Shown: positions 14,573 through 26,071, numbered from the stretch's first letter. The stretch: DNA of 39,738 nt from Butyricicoccus pullicaecorum (GCA_021531865.1 JAFBIW010000018.1:1-39738); one strand, 5' to 3'. The notes: generated by a model not told the origin, from the sequence alone. Translations and numbers: made by a program.

Positions 14573-15221
14573 TGTTCTGCTCTACACCGCGCACGCCGAA
14601 CTGACGCCCGAAGCCCCGGGCGCTGCCGCCCTGCTCTCTCCCGACCGGCTGGCGGCGGCCGAGCGTCTGCGTGACCCGCGTGCCCGCGCCTGTTCGGTGA
14701 CCGCCGACCTCGTGCTCCGGGCGGCGGCACGCGCCTTCGACCCGGCCGTCCCCCTCCCGCTCGTCCGCGCGGCGGACGCGCACGGCAAGCCCTGCCTGCC
14801 CGCCCTGCCCGGCTTCGCGTTTTCGCTCTCCCACAGCGGCGGCCGGGTGCTCTGCGCGGTCGCGGACACGCCCGTGGGCGCTGATATTGAGCTGCCCCGC
14901 CCGGTTCGCCCCGGCCTGCCCGCGCGGTACTGCACGCCCGAGGAACAGGCCATGCTCTCCGCCCATCCCGACTGGTTTTTCGACCTGTGGATGTGCAAGG
15001 AGGCCGTCATGAAGTGCTGCGGGCTGGGGCTGTCCCTGCCCATCCGGGAAATCCCGCTGACCGGCTTCCCATCGCCCCGGCTGGCCGCGCCTGTGCGCGG
15101 CGTCCGGTACGCCCTCGCGCTCGTCCCCCTGCCGGACGGCGCCCGCTGCGCGGTCTGCGTCCCCGGCGATACGCCGCCGTCTGTTTCCGTCCGTCCGCTT
15201 GCCGCCTCCGACCTTTTGTGA
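14565..15221 (+). CDS. 4'-phosphopantetheinyl transferase (Sfp-type)
   Basis: 218 residues. Motifs in order are GKPCLP (74-79), FSLSHSG (86-92), VGADIE with Mg-binding D107 and E109, and LWMCKEAVMKCCG (141-153), which is the W-x-x-K-E-A signature of Sfp/AcpT-type enzymes. These move the phosphopantetheine arm of CoA onto carrier proteins of fatty acid, polyketide or peptide synthetases. The ATG at 14565 lies inside the last codons of the histidine kinase gene, so translation is coupled. A terminator follows. No carrier-protein or synthetase gene lies in this window, so its partner is elsewhere. Membership of a two-component operon is unusual and may be simple read-through. Confidence 0.88.
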   Translation: MADVLLYTAHAELTPEAPGAAALLSPDRLAAAERLRDPRARACSVTADLVLRAAARAFDPAVPLPLVRAADAHGKPCLPALPGFAFSLSHSGGRVLCAVADTPVGADIELPRPVRPGLPARYCTPEEQAMLSAHPDWFFDLWMCKEAVMKCCGLGLSLPIREIPLTGFPSPRLAAPVRGVRYALALVPLPDGARCAVCVPGDTPPSVSVRPLAASDLL

Positions 15222-15228
15222 CAAATCA

Positions 15229-15259
15229 CCGTCCGTGCCGCACGTCGGGCGGTTTTTTT
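15229..15259 (+). terminator. Terminator of the two-component/PPTase operon
   Basis: CCGTCCG pairs with CGGGCGG (one G-U) over a 10-nt loop, followed by seven T. Confidence 0.8.
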
Positions 15260-15271
15260 CGTCACATTGCC

Positions 15272-15299
15272 TTGAATTCACCGCACACTGTGCTATAAT
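15272..15299 (+). promoter_or_regulatory. Promoter of glgA with extended -10
   Basis: TTGAAT (15272-15277), a 16-bp spacer and TGC-TATAAT (-10 at 15294-15299). Confidence 0.75.
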
Positions 15300-15368
15300 A
15301 GAATTAGGAATGATTAGGAAACCGAAGCAACACAATTCCGCAACTTCAGTCTACGGAGGGTTCACAAT

Positions 15369-16811
15369 ATGAAAAACATCCTGTTTGTCGCATCCGAGAG
15401 CGTTCCTTTCATCAAAACCGGCGGTCTGGCCGACGTCGTCGGCGCGCTGCCCAAGGCGCTCGACCGGGAGAAATACGACGTGCGCGTCATCATCCCGAAC
15501 TACACGGCCATCCCCGAGAAGTACCGCAATGAATTCCAGTATGTCTCCCATTTTTACATGGATCTGGGCGGTCTGGGTTCGGTTTACGTCGGCATCATGA
15601 CCTATGACCTCGACGGCGTGACCTACTATTTCATCGACAACCAGTATTATTTCGGCGGCGCCAAGCCCTATGGCGACATCCACTGGGATATCGAGAAGTT
15701 CTGCTTCTTCTCCAAGGCCGCACTGTCCATCCTGCCGACGATCGGCTTCCATCCCGATGTCATCCACTGCCACGACTGGCAGACCGGCGTGCTGCCCGTC
15801 TTCCTGCACACCGTCTTTAAGGACAACCCCTTCTATCACGGCATCCGCACGGTCATGACCATCCACAACCTGCGCTTCCAGGGCGTCTGGGATATGCCCA
15901 CCCTCAAGCTCTACACCGGCCTGCCCGATTGGGTCTTCACCACCGACCGCATGGAGTTCAAGAAGGACGCCAATATGCTCAAGGGCGGTCTGGTCTTCGC
16001 TGACCGCATCACCACCGTCTCCGAGACCTACGCGCAGGAAATCCAGTACGAGTTCTACGGCGAGGGTCTGGACGGCCTGCTGCGCGCCAAGAGCAGCGAG
16101 CTGCGCGGCATCGTCAACGGCATCGACTACGACCTCTACAACCCGGCCACCGATAAGGACATCGCTGTGCCCTTCTCGGCGCGCAACTACCTCAAGGGCA
16201 AGGCCGAGAACAAGGCTGCGCTCCAGCGCGATCTCGGTCTGCCCGAAGAGCCGGATACCATGCTCATCGCCATGGTCACCCGCCTGACCGACCAGAAGGG
16301 TCTCGACCTCGTCAACTGGGTCATCGGCCGCATGGTCGAGTCCCGCATCCAGCTCGTCGTCGTCGGCACGGGCGACCCGCGCTACGAGGGTCTGTTCCGC
16401 CGCATGCAGGAGGTACAGCCCGAAAAGGTGCGCGCTTACATCGCCTTCAACGAGGGCTTCGCCCACAAGGTCTACGCAGGCGCGGACGCCATGCTCATGC
16501 CCTCCCTGTTTGAGCCCTGCGGCCTGACCCAGCTCATCTCCCTGCGCTACGGCACCGTGCCGATCGTGCGCGAGACCGGCGGCCTGCGCGACACCGTCCA
16601 GCCCTACAACGAGTTCGAGCAGACCGGTACCGGCTTCTCCTTCTCGAACTACAACGCGGACGAGATGCTCAACACCATCTACTACGCCGAGCAGACCTAC
16701 TACGACAACCGCAAGGCGTGGAACGGCATCGTCAAGCGCGGCATGGCGATGGACTTCTCGTGGAACAGCTCGGCGCGCAAGTATGAGGCGCTCTACGACG
16801 AGCTTTGCTGA
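15369..16811 (+). CDS. glgA: Glycogen synthase (GT5)
   Basis: 480 residues, normal length for bacterial GlgA. The N-terminal ADP-glucose-binding motif KTGGLADVVGALPKAL starts at K16, the WQTG segment follows CHD near 135, and the C-terminal GT-B half has the retaining-transferase signature PSLFEPCGLTQL. The enzyme adds glucose from ADP-glucose to alpha-1,4-glucan in the cytoplasm. GGAGGG lies 9 nt before the ATG, and a promoter and a terminator frame the gene, so it stands alone. glgB, glgC and glgD are not in the window. The phosphorylase is about 7 kb away on the opposite strand. Confidence 0.96.
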   Translation: MKNILFVASESVPFIKTGGLADVVGALPKALDREKYDVRVIIPNYTAIPEKYRNEFQYVSHFYMDLGGLGSVYVGIMTYDLDGVTYYFIDNQYYFGGAKPYGDIHWDIEKFCFFSKAALSILPTIGFHPDVIHCHDWQTGVLPVFLHTVFKDNPFYHGIRTVMTIHNLRFQGVWDMPTLKLYTGLPDWVFTTDRMEFKKDANMLKGGLVFADRITTVSETYAQEIQYEFYGEGLDGLLRAKSSELRGIVNGIDYDLYNPATDKDIAVPFSARNYLKGKAENKAALQRDLGLPEEPDTMLIAMVTRLTDQKGLDLVNWVIGRMVESRIQLVVVGTGDPRYEGLFRRMQEVQPEKVRAYIAFNEGFAHKVYAGADAMLMPSLFEPCGLTQLISLRYGTVPIVRETGGLRDTVQPYNEFEQTGTGFSFSNYNADEMLNTIYYAEQTYYDNRKAWNGIVKRGMAMDFSWNSSARKYEALYDELC

Positions 16812-16830
16812 GACCAATCAAAAAAACGGA

Positions 16831-16858
16831 AAGGACGGCTTCGCACCGTCCTTTTTTT
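16831..16858 (+). terminator. Terminator after glgA
   Basis: AGGACGG/CCGTCCT perfect 7-bp stem over a 7-nt loop, followed by seven T. Confidence 0.88.
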
Positions 16859-16939
16859 GTGCGTTTGCACAAACGGCCGGAACTTTTTTCCAATTTGTAT
16901 CGTCTAAATTACAATATGGTAATCTTCTGGCAATCTCGC

Positions 16940-16968
16940 TTGACTTTGCCATAGAATCGCCGTATACT
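16940..16968 (+). promoter_or_regulatory. Promoter of the MacAB-like/SLH operon
   Basis: TTGACT (16940-16945), a 17-bp spacer and TATACT (16963-16968), 63 bp before the first start codon. Confidence 0.75.
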
Positions 16969-17031
16969 AAACTGTACTAAATACATTCATACAGTTCATA
17001 CACGCTGGAAGAAAGAGAGGAGAAACCCCAA

Positions 17032-18837
17032 ATGACTGATCTGGATGTCCGGCAGGCCGCCGCAGAGCCCGCAGCGTCCCCGACGCCGCCGGAGACCGAC
17101 GCGCCGGTGCGCAACAAATATGCCGACAAGATGAACCGTCCCCGCCGCCGTCTGCCGAGGCCGGTGCGCATCGGTCTGATCGTCGCCCTGCTGGCCGCGC
17201 TTATCGCGGGCGCGGTCTGGGTCGTGCGCTCGACCCGCACGGCCGCTGAGGAGGCGGGCGAAAAGACGGCCTTCGCCTCGCGCGGGATGCTCGAGACCTA
17301 CATCGAGGGCAGCGGCATGACCGCCGCCAAGAACCGCGCCGAGCTGGGCAAGGACTTGAAGGGCAAGGTGCTCGCCGTCCACGCACAGCCGGGCGACCCG
17401 GTTTCGCAGGGCACCGTTCTGGCCGAGATCGACCCGACCGATATGCGCAAGGAGCTGGAAGCGGCGCAGACCGCGCTGACCGAGGCGCAGAAGAGCGTGA
17501 CCGCCGCGAACAAGGCCATCGCCGACCTGACCGTCACCGCGCCGTTCACGGGACGGATGCTGCCGCCGGGCGAGACCGGCGCGGACAGCCACGACGAGGG
17601 TGGCTCGACCACCGCCTTCGGCGATGAAGTCCGGATTCAGGCGGACGAGGAGGTCTCGGCCGGCACCGTGCTGGGCACGCTGGTCGATGACACGACGATG
17701 AAGCTCGAGCTGTATTTCAGCTACGCCTATATTGATTCGCTCAAGGCGGGCGCGGCCGCGACGGTTTCCATCCCGCAGACGATGGGCACGGTCACCGGTC
17801 GGGTGGACAAGGTCGAGCGCATCGAGAAGATCTCGGACGAGGGCGGCAAGCTCTTCCGCGCGACCGTCACCTTCCGCAACCCGGGCACCCTCAAGGCCGG
17901 TATGGCGGCCACGGCGACCATCGCGGCGAACGGCCTGAACATCGCCCCGACCGAAGCGGGCAAGCTGGCCTACAGCCGGGAGATGCAGATCGTCGCCAAG
18001 GCGTCCGGCAAGGCGGCCGCCGCCTGCAACCCGAGCTATTATTCCTTCACCGCCGGTCAGACCATCCTGCGCCTGACGAACGAGGAAACGGCGATGAACC
18101 TGCAATCGGCGCAGGAGCTGGTCAAAACCCGGCAGGAGGCCGTCGCCGACCTGCAAAAGCGCATCGACGAATGTAAGATCATCTCCCCGATCGACGGCGT
18201 CGTCCTCTCGATGAACGTCACCGAGGGCGCCGAGTTTTCGGGTGATCAGCCCGCCTGCGTGGTCGCCGACCCGAATAACATCGTGGTCAACGCCGACATC
18301 TCGATGACCGACGTGGCCAACGTGCAGGCCGGTCAGTCCGCCCAGATGACCATGTACTTCGGCAGTGAAACGCTCGAATTTACCGGCACCGTGCTCTCGG
18401 TGGCGATGGAGGCCAACAAGGAGCAGGGCGGCAACGGCTCGATGCCCACCTTCCCGGCGGTCATCTCGATCGACCCGGTCGAGGGGCAGACCCTGCGCCC
18501 TGATTTTTCGGTCGATTACAAGATCACGACCGCCCAGTCGGTCGACTGCATCACCGTGCCCTCCTCGGCGGTCGTCAACACGCTCGACGGCACGGCCGTC
18601 TTCGTCCGCCCGGCCGAGGGACAGACCTTCGACAACGCGCAGCCCATCCCGGAGGGTGCGGAGGTGCCCGAGGGCTTCGTACTCGTGCCGGTCGAGGTCG
18701 GCATCGCCGATTCGACGAATACCGAAATCCTCTCGGGCATCAGCGAGGGCGACGAGGTGCTGCTCGCCGGCCCGGCTGACCTGTACGAGGATATGAACGA
18801 GGATATGAACATGGATGCTTCCGTCGCGGTCGGTTAA
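17032..18837 (+). CDS. Membrane-fusion (HlyD/MacA-like) protein with duplicated adaptor modules
   Basis: 601 residues: a cytoplasmic N-terminus (1-45), one membrane anchor at about 46-65 (RIGLIVALLAALIAGAVWVV), then an extracytoplasmic part. Two lipoyl/barrel modules seem to follow each other. The first runs about 80-315 (KGKVLAVHAQPGDPVSQGTV, coiled coil, TVTAPFTGRML). The second runs about 320-600 (a coiled coil with LVKTRQEAVADLQKRIDE, then CKIISPIDGVVLSMNVTEG). Typical MacA/YknX adaptors are about 370-400 residues, so this is unusually long. It should link the ABC transporter encoded next to the cell-envelope side. Its stop is 11 nt before the ATPase ATG. Confidence 0.85.
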   Translation: MTDLDVRQAAAEPAASPTPPETDAPVRNKYADKMNRPRRRLPRPVRIGLIVALLAALIAGAVWVVRSTRTAAEEAGEKTAFASRGMLETYIEGSGMTAAKNRAELGKDLKGKVLAVHAQPGDPVSQGTVLAEIDPTDMRKELEAAQTALTEAQKSVTAANKAIADLTVTAPFTGRMLPPGETGADSHDEGGSTTAFGDEVRIQADEEVSAGTVLGTLVDDTTMKLELYFSYAYIDSLKAGAAATVSIPQTMGTVTGRVDKVERIEKISDEGGKLFRATVTFRNPGTLKAGMAATATIAANGLNIAPTEAGKLAYSREMQIVAKASGKAAAACNPSYYSFTAGQTILRLTNEETAMNLQSAQELVKTRQEAVADLQKRIDECKIISPIDGVVLSMNVTEGAEFSGDQPACVVADPNNIVVNADISMTDVANVQAGQSAQMTMYFGSETLEFTGTVLSVAMEANKEQGGNGSMPTFPAVISIDPVEGQTLRPDFSVDYKITTAQSVDCITVPSSAVVNTLDGTAVFVRPAEGQTFDNAQPIPEGAEVPEGFVLVPVEVGIADSTNTEILSGISEGDEVLLAGPADLYEDMNEDMNMDASVAVG

Positions 18838-18848
18838 GGAGGCGCGCT

Positions 18849-19595
18849 ATGTTTGGACACAAGCGGCGGACAGCCGCCCCGCCCGAGACCGGCGGGAACC
18901 TGCTCATCGACGTGCGCCACATGAGCAAAATCTACAACGAAGGCAAGGAAAACGAGGTTCGCGCGCTGGACGACGTCTCTCTGGCCGTGCCGTGGGGTGA
19001 ATTCCTGTGTATTCTGGGGCAGTCCGGCTCGGGCAAATCCACCCTCATGAACATTCTGGGCTGTCTCGACATCCCGACCTACGGCACCTACTATCTGAAC
19101 GGGCAGGCGGTCAGCGACATGAAGCCCTCGGTGCTCTCTGGCATCCGCAACCGGGAGATCGGCTTCATTTTTCAGGGCTTCAACCTGATTTCCGACCTGA
19201 CCGCCCTCGAAAACGTTGAGCTGCCCCTGATCTACCGCGGGATGCCCCGCGCCGAGCGCCGCCGCCTGTCGGTTGCAGCCCTTGAGGCGGTCGGTCTGGG
19301 CAAGCGCATGGATCACCGCCCGGCCGAAATGTCGGGCGGCCAGCAGCAGCGCGTCGCGATCGCCCGCGCCGTCGCGGCCAAGCCGCCCATCATCATGGCC
19401 GACGAGCCGACCGGCAACCTCGACTCGGCCTCGGGCCGCGAGATCATGGAGCAGCTCTCCGCCCTCAACCAGCAGGGCACCTCGATCATCCTCATCACGC
19501 ACGACAACCACCTCGCCCAGATGGCGCGGCGGATCGTCACGATTCAGGATGGCCGCATCGTCTCGGACGGCCCGGGAAAAGGAGGTCTGGACTGA
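18849..19595 (+). CDS. ABC transporter ATP-binding protein, MacB/LolD-type
   Basis: 248 residues. Walker A is GQSGSGKST (57-65), the Q-loop is in FIFQGFNL, the signature is [14 protein letters not shown] (161-174), Walker B is IIMADEP with E186, and the H-loop is H218. The [14 protein letters not shown] stretch is characteristic of the MacB/LolD/YknY branch that drives mechanotransmission exporters rather than importers. AAGGAGG overlaps the stop codon of the fusion protein. The gene ends directly against the permease start (TGA-ATG), so the three form one translational unit. Confidence 0.93.
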   Translation: MFGHKRRTAAPPETGGNLLIDVRHMSKIYNEGKENEVRALDDVSLAVPWGEFLCILGQSGSGKSTLMNILGCLDIPTYGTYYLNGQAVSDMKPSVLSGIRNREIGFIFQGFNLISDLTALENVELPLIYRGMPRAERRRLSVAALEAVGLGKRMDHRPAEMSGGQQQRVAIARAVAAKPPIIMADEPTGNLDSASGREIMEQLSALNQQGTSIILITHDNHLAQMARRIVTIQDGRIVSDGPGKGGLD

Positions 19596-20837
19596 ATGAA
19601 CTGGATACAAACCATCCGCATGGCGCTCAAATCCATCGCGCACAACAAAGTCCGCACCTTCCTGACCATGCTGGGCATCATCATCGGCGTGGGCGCGGTC
19701 ATCGCGCTCGTCGCCTCCATTCAGGGCATGGCGACCCTGACCCGCCTGCAATTCGAGGCCATGGGCACGAACCAGATTCAGGTCCATGCGTGGGGCGTTA
19801 AATCGGCCGACTGGAAGGCCATGGAGGGCTATCTGGACGGCGAGCTGGCCGACCGCATCAAGGGCTGGTCTCCCCAGAGCCAGTACTACGACTGGCAGAG
19901 CAAGGGCGTGCAGTACCGCTCCAAAACGCTCAAGAGCGACAATTCCTATACCTATATCTACTTCGGCAACGAGGACTACGGCATGGTCACCAACCGCACG
20001 GTCTCGGCCGGGCGCGACCTGACCGAGACCGACTGCAAGACGAACGCCCGGGTCTGCGTCATTGGCGAGACCATCCGCAAGTATTTCTTCGGCGCGATGA
20101 GCCCGATCGACCAGTCCATCCGCATCGGCGGGCAGAGCTTCAAGATCGTCGGCGTGTACAAGGGCAAGTACGGCGGCAAGCTCAATTCGGAGGATCAGAT
20201 GATCGTCCTGCCCTACACCCTGCAAAGCCAGATGATGCGTTCGAGCGACAGCGACCGCCAGTATTTCATTCAGGCGGCCTCCAAGGAGGACATCCAGCCG
20301 GTCGTGGACGCGCTCAAGGACTTCATGTCCACCCGGTATGACCCGAACAACGGCTATTTTGACTGCGATTCGACCTCGCAGTACATGGATCAGGTTGAGG
20401 CCTCGTCCAACCAGCTCGCCCTGCTGGGCGGCGGCATCGCGGCCATCTCCCTGCTCGTCGGCGGCATCGGCATCATGAACATCATGCTGGTCTCGGTCAC
20501 CGAGCGCACCCGGGAAATCGGCATCCGCATGGCGATTGGCGCGCGGCGGCGGGACATCATCGGTCAGTTCCTGATCGAAGCCGCTGTCGTCTCGTGCTGC
20601 GGCGGCCTGATCGGCATTCTATTGGGCTGCTTCGGCTCGGCCGTCATCGGCAACCTGCTGCTCGCGCAGCAGATGAATAGCTGGATGCCCGAGGTCGAGC
20701 AGTTCACCGTCCTGCCCTCGCCCGGTCTGGTCGTGGGCGCGTTCCTGTTCTCGGCGCTGCTGGGCATCATCTTCGGCCTGTATCCGGCGAGCAAGGCGTC
20801 CAAGCTCCAGCCCGTCGAGGCCCTGCGCACCCAGTAA
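19596..20837 (+). CDS. ABC transporter permease, MacB/YknZ-type
   Basis: 413 residues: TM1 at about 20-42 (FLTMLGIIIGVGAVIALVAS), a large extracytoplasmic MacB core domain (about 45-275), then three membrane helices of the FtsX domain, including the GGIGIMNIMLVSVTERTREIG segment conserved in this family, and a C-terminal GLYPASKASKLQPVEALR tail. With the ATPase and fusion protein it forms a tripartite-like exporter. In Gram-positive bacteria such sets (YknXYZ-like) protect against peptides or toxins. The substrate is unknown, but the SLH protein encoded 45 bp downstream in the same direction is probably co-expressed. Confidence 0.93.
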   Translation: MNWIQTIRMALKSIAHNKVRTFLTMLGIIIGVGAVIALVASIQGMATLTRLQFEAMGTNQIQVHAWGVKSADWKAMEGYLDGELADRIKGWSPQSQYYDWQSKGVQYRSKTLKSDNSYTYIYFGNEDYGMVTNRTVSAGRDLTETDCKTNARVCVIGETIRKYFFGAMSPIDQSIRIGGQSFKIVGVYKGKYGGKLNSEDQMIVLPYTLQSQMMRSSDSDRQYFIQAASKEDIQPVVDALKDFMSTRYDPNNGYFDCDSTSQYMDQVEASSNQLALLGGGIAAISLLVGGIGIMNIMLVSVTERTREIGIRMAIGARRRDIIGQFLIEAAVVSCCGGLIGILLGCFGSAVIGNLLLAQQMNSWMPEVEQFTVLPSPGLVVGAFLFSALLGIIFGLYPASKASKLQPVEALRTQ

Positions 20838-20861
20838 CGCCATCGCACCCAGTAACGCCAT
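20826..20861. repeat. Tandem 18-bp duplication at the permease stop codon
   Basis: CGCACCCAGTAACGCCAT occurs twice in direct succession (20826-20843 and 20844-20861). The first copy contains the permease stop codon, so the duplication is silent for the protein. Confidence 0.85.
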
Positions 20862-20882
20862 CATAGAGGAGGTCATTTTTTC

Positions 20883-23171
20883 ATGAAAAAACAAATCACC
20901 TGCCTGACGCTCGCGCTGTCCCTCGCATGGGGCGGCACGGCCGGGGCGGCGTTTTCCGACATCACCGACCCGGACACCGCGCAGGCGGCCGCCTCGCTGG
21001 ACGCGCTTTCGATCATGCAGGGCGTGGGCGGCGGCAAGTTTGAACCGGCGCGCAGCCTGACCCGGGCGGAGTTCACCAAACTGGCCGTCACGGCCATGGG
21101 CGTGCCCGACGTGACCGCCTACCGCAGCTACACCCTCTTCCCCGACGTGCTCTACACCCACTGGGCGTCGGGCTACATCGCGGCGACCGCCAAGCATCCC
21201 GATCTGGCCAAAAAGCAGATCATCCGGGGCAATGCAGACGGCACCTTCACCCCGGAAAAGACGGTCACCTACGGCGAGGCCTGCACCATGCTGCTGCGGA
21301 TGCTGGACTACACCGTCGCCGACGTCGGCCCGGTCTGGCCGGCCGACTACATCGCCAAGGCACAGTCGCTGGGCTTGAACAGCGGCCTGCCCGCCAAGGA
21401 CGCGAACGCGCCGGTCACTCGTGCCGAGGCTGCCGTTCTGCTGCGCAACACCCTGCGCACGCCCACCAAGGACGGCGAAAAGCTGTACGCCGCCCTCTCG
21501 GGCGGCACGCCGGTCGAAAACTCGATCCTGCTGGCCACCGCCGAGACCGACCCCGGCCTGCCCGCCGGTCAGCTCCGCTTCTATGAAAACGGCGAGATCG
21601 TGAACCGTCCGGCGGCCGGTTCGCTGGATGCCGCGCTGGTCGGCGCACGCGGCACCGTGCTCTTCGACAAGACCGCGACCGCCAAGGTACGCTCCTTCCT
21701 CCCCGAGGTCAGCGACCGCGTCACCTACACCGTTGTGCGCGCCGAGCGCCAGCAGCTTGTGACCGACTCCGGCTCGATCAACGTGGGCCGCAAGGTGCCC
21801 GTCGTCGCCGAGGGCGAGCTGCACGACTACATCGAAGCGTGGTTCGACATCCTGCCGGGCGAAAAGGTCAACCTGTACTACGACAAGGATCACAACCTCG
21901 AGCTGATCGCGGTCGACGCCTCCTTCATTCAGGGCGACAGCTACGTCTGGGGCGTGGACGACTGCGCCATCCCCAAGGGCTACCGCATCGAGCGCAACGG
22001 CTCGACGATCAGCGTGTCCGACCTCAAGAAATACGACGTCGTCACCCTCAAGCCCTCGACCCAGACCGCGCTGGTCTCCAACGCCCGCATCACCGGCCTG
22101 TACGAGGACGCTTCGCCCTCCTTCCGCTTCCCGGACAAGGTCAAGGTGCTCTCGACCGAGTTCGCGGTCTCCGAGACCGCCGCGCCCACCTTCGACACCG
22201 CCGAGCTGGGCAAGAAGCTGACTCTGCTCTTTGACGTCAACGGACACGTCCGCGCGGCTATCCCCGCCAGTGAGCTGTCCACCCAGATGACCGGCATCAT
22301 GACCGCCTGCACCGAAAACAAGGTCACCGTCCGGCTGTTCAACGGCCAGAGCATCGAAGGCCCGGTCGAAAAGCCGGTGCGTGACGCGATCGTCGGCCAG
22401 ATGGTGCGGCTCTATCAGACGATGGACGGCTATCTGCACGTCGTCGCTGAGGAAAAGAACGGCAAAAACTACGGCGACTGGATCGTCTCGCGCGGTGTGC
22501 TGGGCAGCAGCCCGGTCGCGCCCGATGTGCAGGTCTTTGAGCGCGTTTCGGACGACGCGCCGATGTATCAGCTCAATCTGTCCGAGATCGGGGTCGAGAC
22601 CGTTTCCTCGAAGGACATCGAGACCGTCATCACCGACGGCGCGGGCACGGTCGTCGCGATCGTCATGGGCGACGTCACCGGCGAAGGCTGGATCTGGGGC
22701 GCGGTCAAGGGCGCGTCCACCGTCACCTACCGCGAGATCGGCGACCCGGACAGCCCGGACTACCAGCGCATCCCGATCTACGACTACAAGGTGCAGATTC
22801 AGTACCTCGACAGCGAGGGCAAGCCGCAGACCGTCACGCTCGACGTGGACGATCAGGTCAAGGATCTGGCCGGCAAGCCCACCCCGCTCGCCCTGCCGCG
22901 CGCCGCGCTGAGCAACACGGGCGAAATGAAGCTGGCCTCCAAGAAGCCCATCCGGGTCGGCACGGTCGGCCTCGTCGCTTTCGACGGCTACGACGGCGTG
23001 CGCACCGACAAGGGCTATTACCGGCTGGCCGATAACCTCCCGGTCTATGTCGCCCGGCTCGACAAGGTCGTGACCCTGCGACAGGCCAAGGCGGACTACG
23101 ACAACTTTACCCTGTACGCCGACAAAACGGCGGAAAACGGCGGCATGATCCGCATGATCACGGTCAACTGA
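20883..23171 (+). CDS. Secreted S-layer-homology (SLH) domain protein
   Basis: 762 residues with an N-terminal signal peptide (MKKQITCLTLALSLAWGGTA, cleavage near residue 23-25). Three SLH repeats cover about 25-205: FSDITDP with GKFEPARSLTRAEFTKLAV; FPDVLYTHWASGYIAATAK with GNADGTFTPEKTVTYGE; and VWPADYIAKAQSLGL with APVTRAEAAVLLRN. These anchor proteins to pyruvylated wall polymers. The remaining roughly 550 residues are beta-rich with no recognised enzyme motif. GAGGAGG lies 10 nt before the ATG. It is the fourth gene of the MacAB-like operon and ends in a strong terminator, which suggests the exporter and this wall protein act together. Confidence 0.88.
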   Translation: MKKQITCLTLALSLAWGGTAGAAFSDITDPDTAQAAASLDALSIMQGVGGGKFEPARSLTRAEFTKLAVTAMGVPDVTAYRSYTLFPDVLYTHWASGYIAATAKHPDLAKKQIIRGNADGTFTPEKTVTYGEACTMLLRMLDYTVADVGPVWPADYIAKAQSLGLNSGLPAKDANAPVTRAEAAVLLRNTLRTPTKDGEKLYAALSGGTPVENSILLATAETDPGLPAGQLRFYENGEIVNRPAAGSLDAALVGARGTVLFDKTATAKVRSFLPEVSDRVTYTVVRAERQQLVTDSGSINVGRKVPVVAEGELHDYIEAWFDILPGEKVNLYYDKDHNLELIAVDASFIQGDSYVWGVDDCAIPKGYRIERNGSTISVSDLKKYDVVTLKPSTQTALVSNARITGLYEDASPSFRFPDKVKVLSTEFAVSETAAPTFDTAELGKKLTLLFDVNGHVRAAIPASELSTQMTGIMTACTENKVTVRLFNGQSIEGPVEKPVRDAIVGQMVRLYQTMDGYLHVVAEEKNGKNYGDWIVSRGVLGSSPVAPDVQVFERVSDDAPMYQLNLSEIGVETVSSKDIETVITDGAGTVVAIVMGDVTGEGWIWGAVKGASTVTYREIGDPDSPDYQRIPIYDYKVQIQYLDSEGKPQTVTLDVDDQVKDLAGKPTPLALPRAALSNTGEMKLASKKPIRVGTVGLVAFDGYDGVRTDKGYYRLADNLPVYVARLDKVVTLRQAKADYDNFTLYADKTAENGGMIRMITVN

Positions 23172-23180
23172 ACACGCAAA

Positions 23181-23206
23181 AAGGCTCCCGAGCGGGAGCC
23201 TTTTTC
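23181..23206 (+). terminator. Terminator after the SLH gene
   Basis: AGGCTCCCG and CGGGAGCCT form a near-perfect stem followed by TTTTTC. Confidence 0.88.
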
Positions 23207-23249
23207 TGCGTTAAACTATTTTGTATTGAGCGAAGCGACATATGATCCA

Positions 23250-23380
23250 AAAAAGCCGGAGCTTCTCTGGCTTTTTACCCCGACCCCGCGCCGTGGCGGC
23301 GCGGATTCTCCGGGGGTGTCAAAAAAGTTTCGAGTGCTCGCAGGAACTTTTTTGTATTCAGGGGGACTGGGTTCCCCTGG
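23250..23380. other. Cluster of hairpins between the SLH gene and glgP
   Basis: Four hairpins can be drawn in this gene-free stretch. AGCCGGA/TCTGGCT is flanked by A and T runs at about 23253-23276. CCGCGCC/GGCGCGG is at about 23286-23305. An A-rich/T-rich stem around GTTTC/GGAAC lies at about 23323-23354. CAGGGGGA/TCCCCTG lies at about 23358-23380. Read on the minus strand, those with T-runs would terminate glgP transcription. No gene is seen here. Confidence 0.5.
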
Positions 23381-23392
23381 AAGCGTCAGCAT

Positions 23393-25762
<2,370 letters not shown>

Positions 25763-25818
25763 TGATTGTTTTCCCCTTTTCTTCAAAGTAGTATGCCGCG
25801 CCGCAGGAAGCGGTGCGT

Positions 25819-25863
25819 AAAAAAAATGGGTCTTCGCAGATCGAGATGCGGCGCAGGAGACCC
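25819..25863 (-). promoter_or_regulatory. Terminator-like hairpin in the glgP leader (possible attenuator)
   Basis: On the minus strand GGGTCT (25858-25863) pairs with AGACCC (25828-25833), with further CGCA/TGCG pairing inside, followed by A and eight T. It lies downstream of the promoter and upstream of the glgP start, where it would stop transcription unless relieved. An ACCG-ATTG-CGGT hairpin lies 5' of it. No known riboswitch or T-box pattern was recognised. Confidence 0.55.
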
Positions 25864-25909
25864 GTTTGGTACCCGGATTTCCGCAAATTACCGCAATCGG
25901 TATATCAAT

Positions 25910-25939
25910 ACTATAGCACAGCCCTCCCCCGAAAATCAA
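25910..25939 (-). promoter_or_regulatory. Promoter of glgP
   Basis: Minus-strand TTGATT (25934-25939), an 18-bp spacer and TATAGT (25910-25915). Confidence 0.55.
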
Positions 25940-26045
25940 TGGCCTGTAAATTTTCCGGAAATCTGCCCGTCAGCGTAAAAGTTTTCGGAATCGGATTGGG
26001 CACATTGTATAGGTCTTTCCCGGAAACTTGCGCTTCAGGCAAAAC

Positions 26046-26071
26046 AAAAAGCACGCAAACGCGTGCTTTTT
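26046..26071 (-). terminator. Terminator after the 53-residue orphan gene
   Basis: AAAAGCACGC/GCGTGCTTTT perfect 10-bp stem over a 4-nt loop, with T-runs on both strands. Confidence 0.85.
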
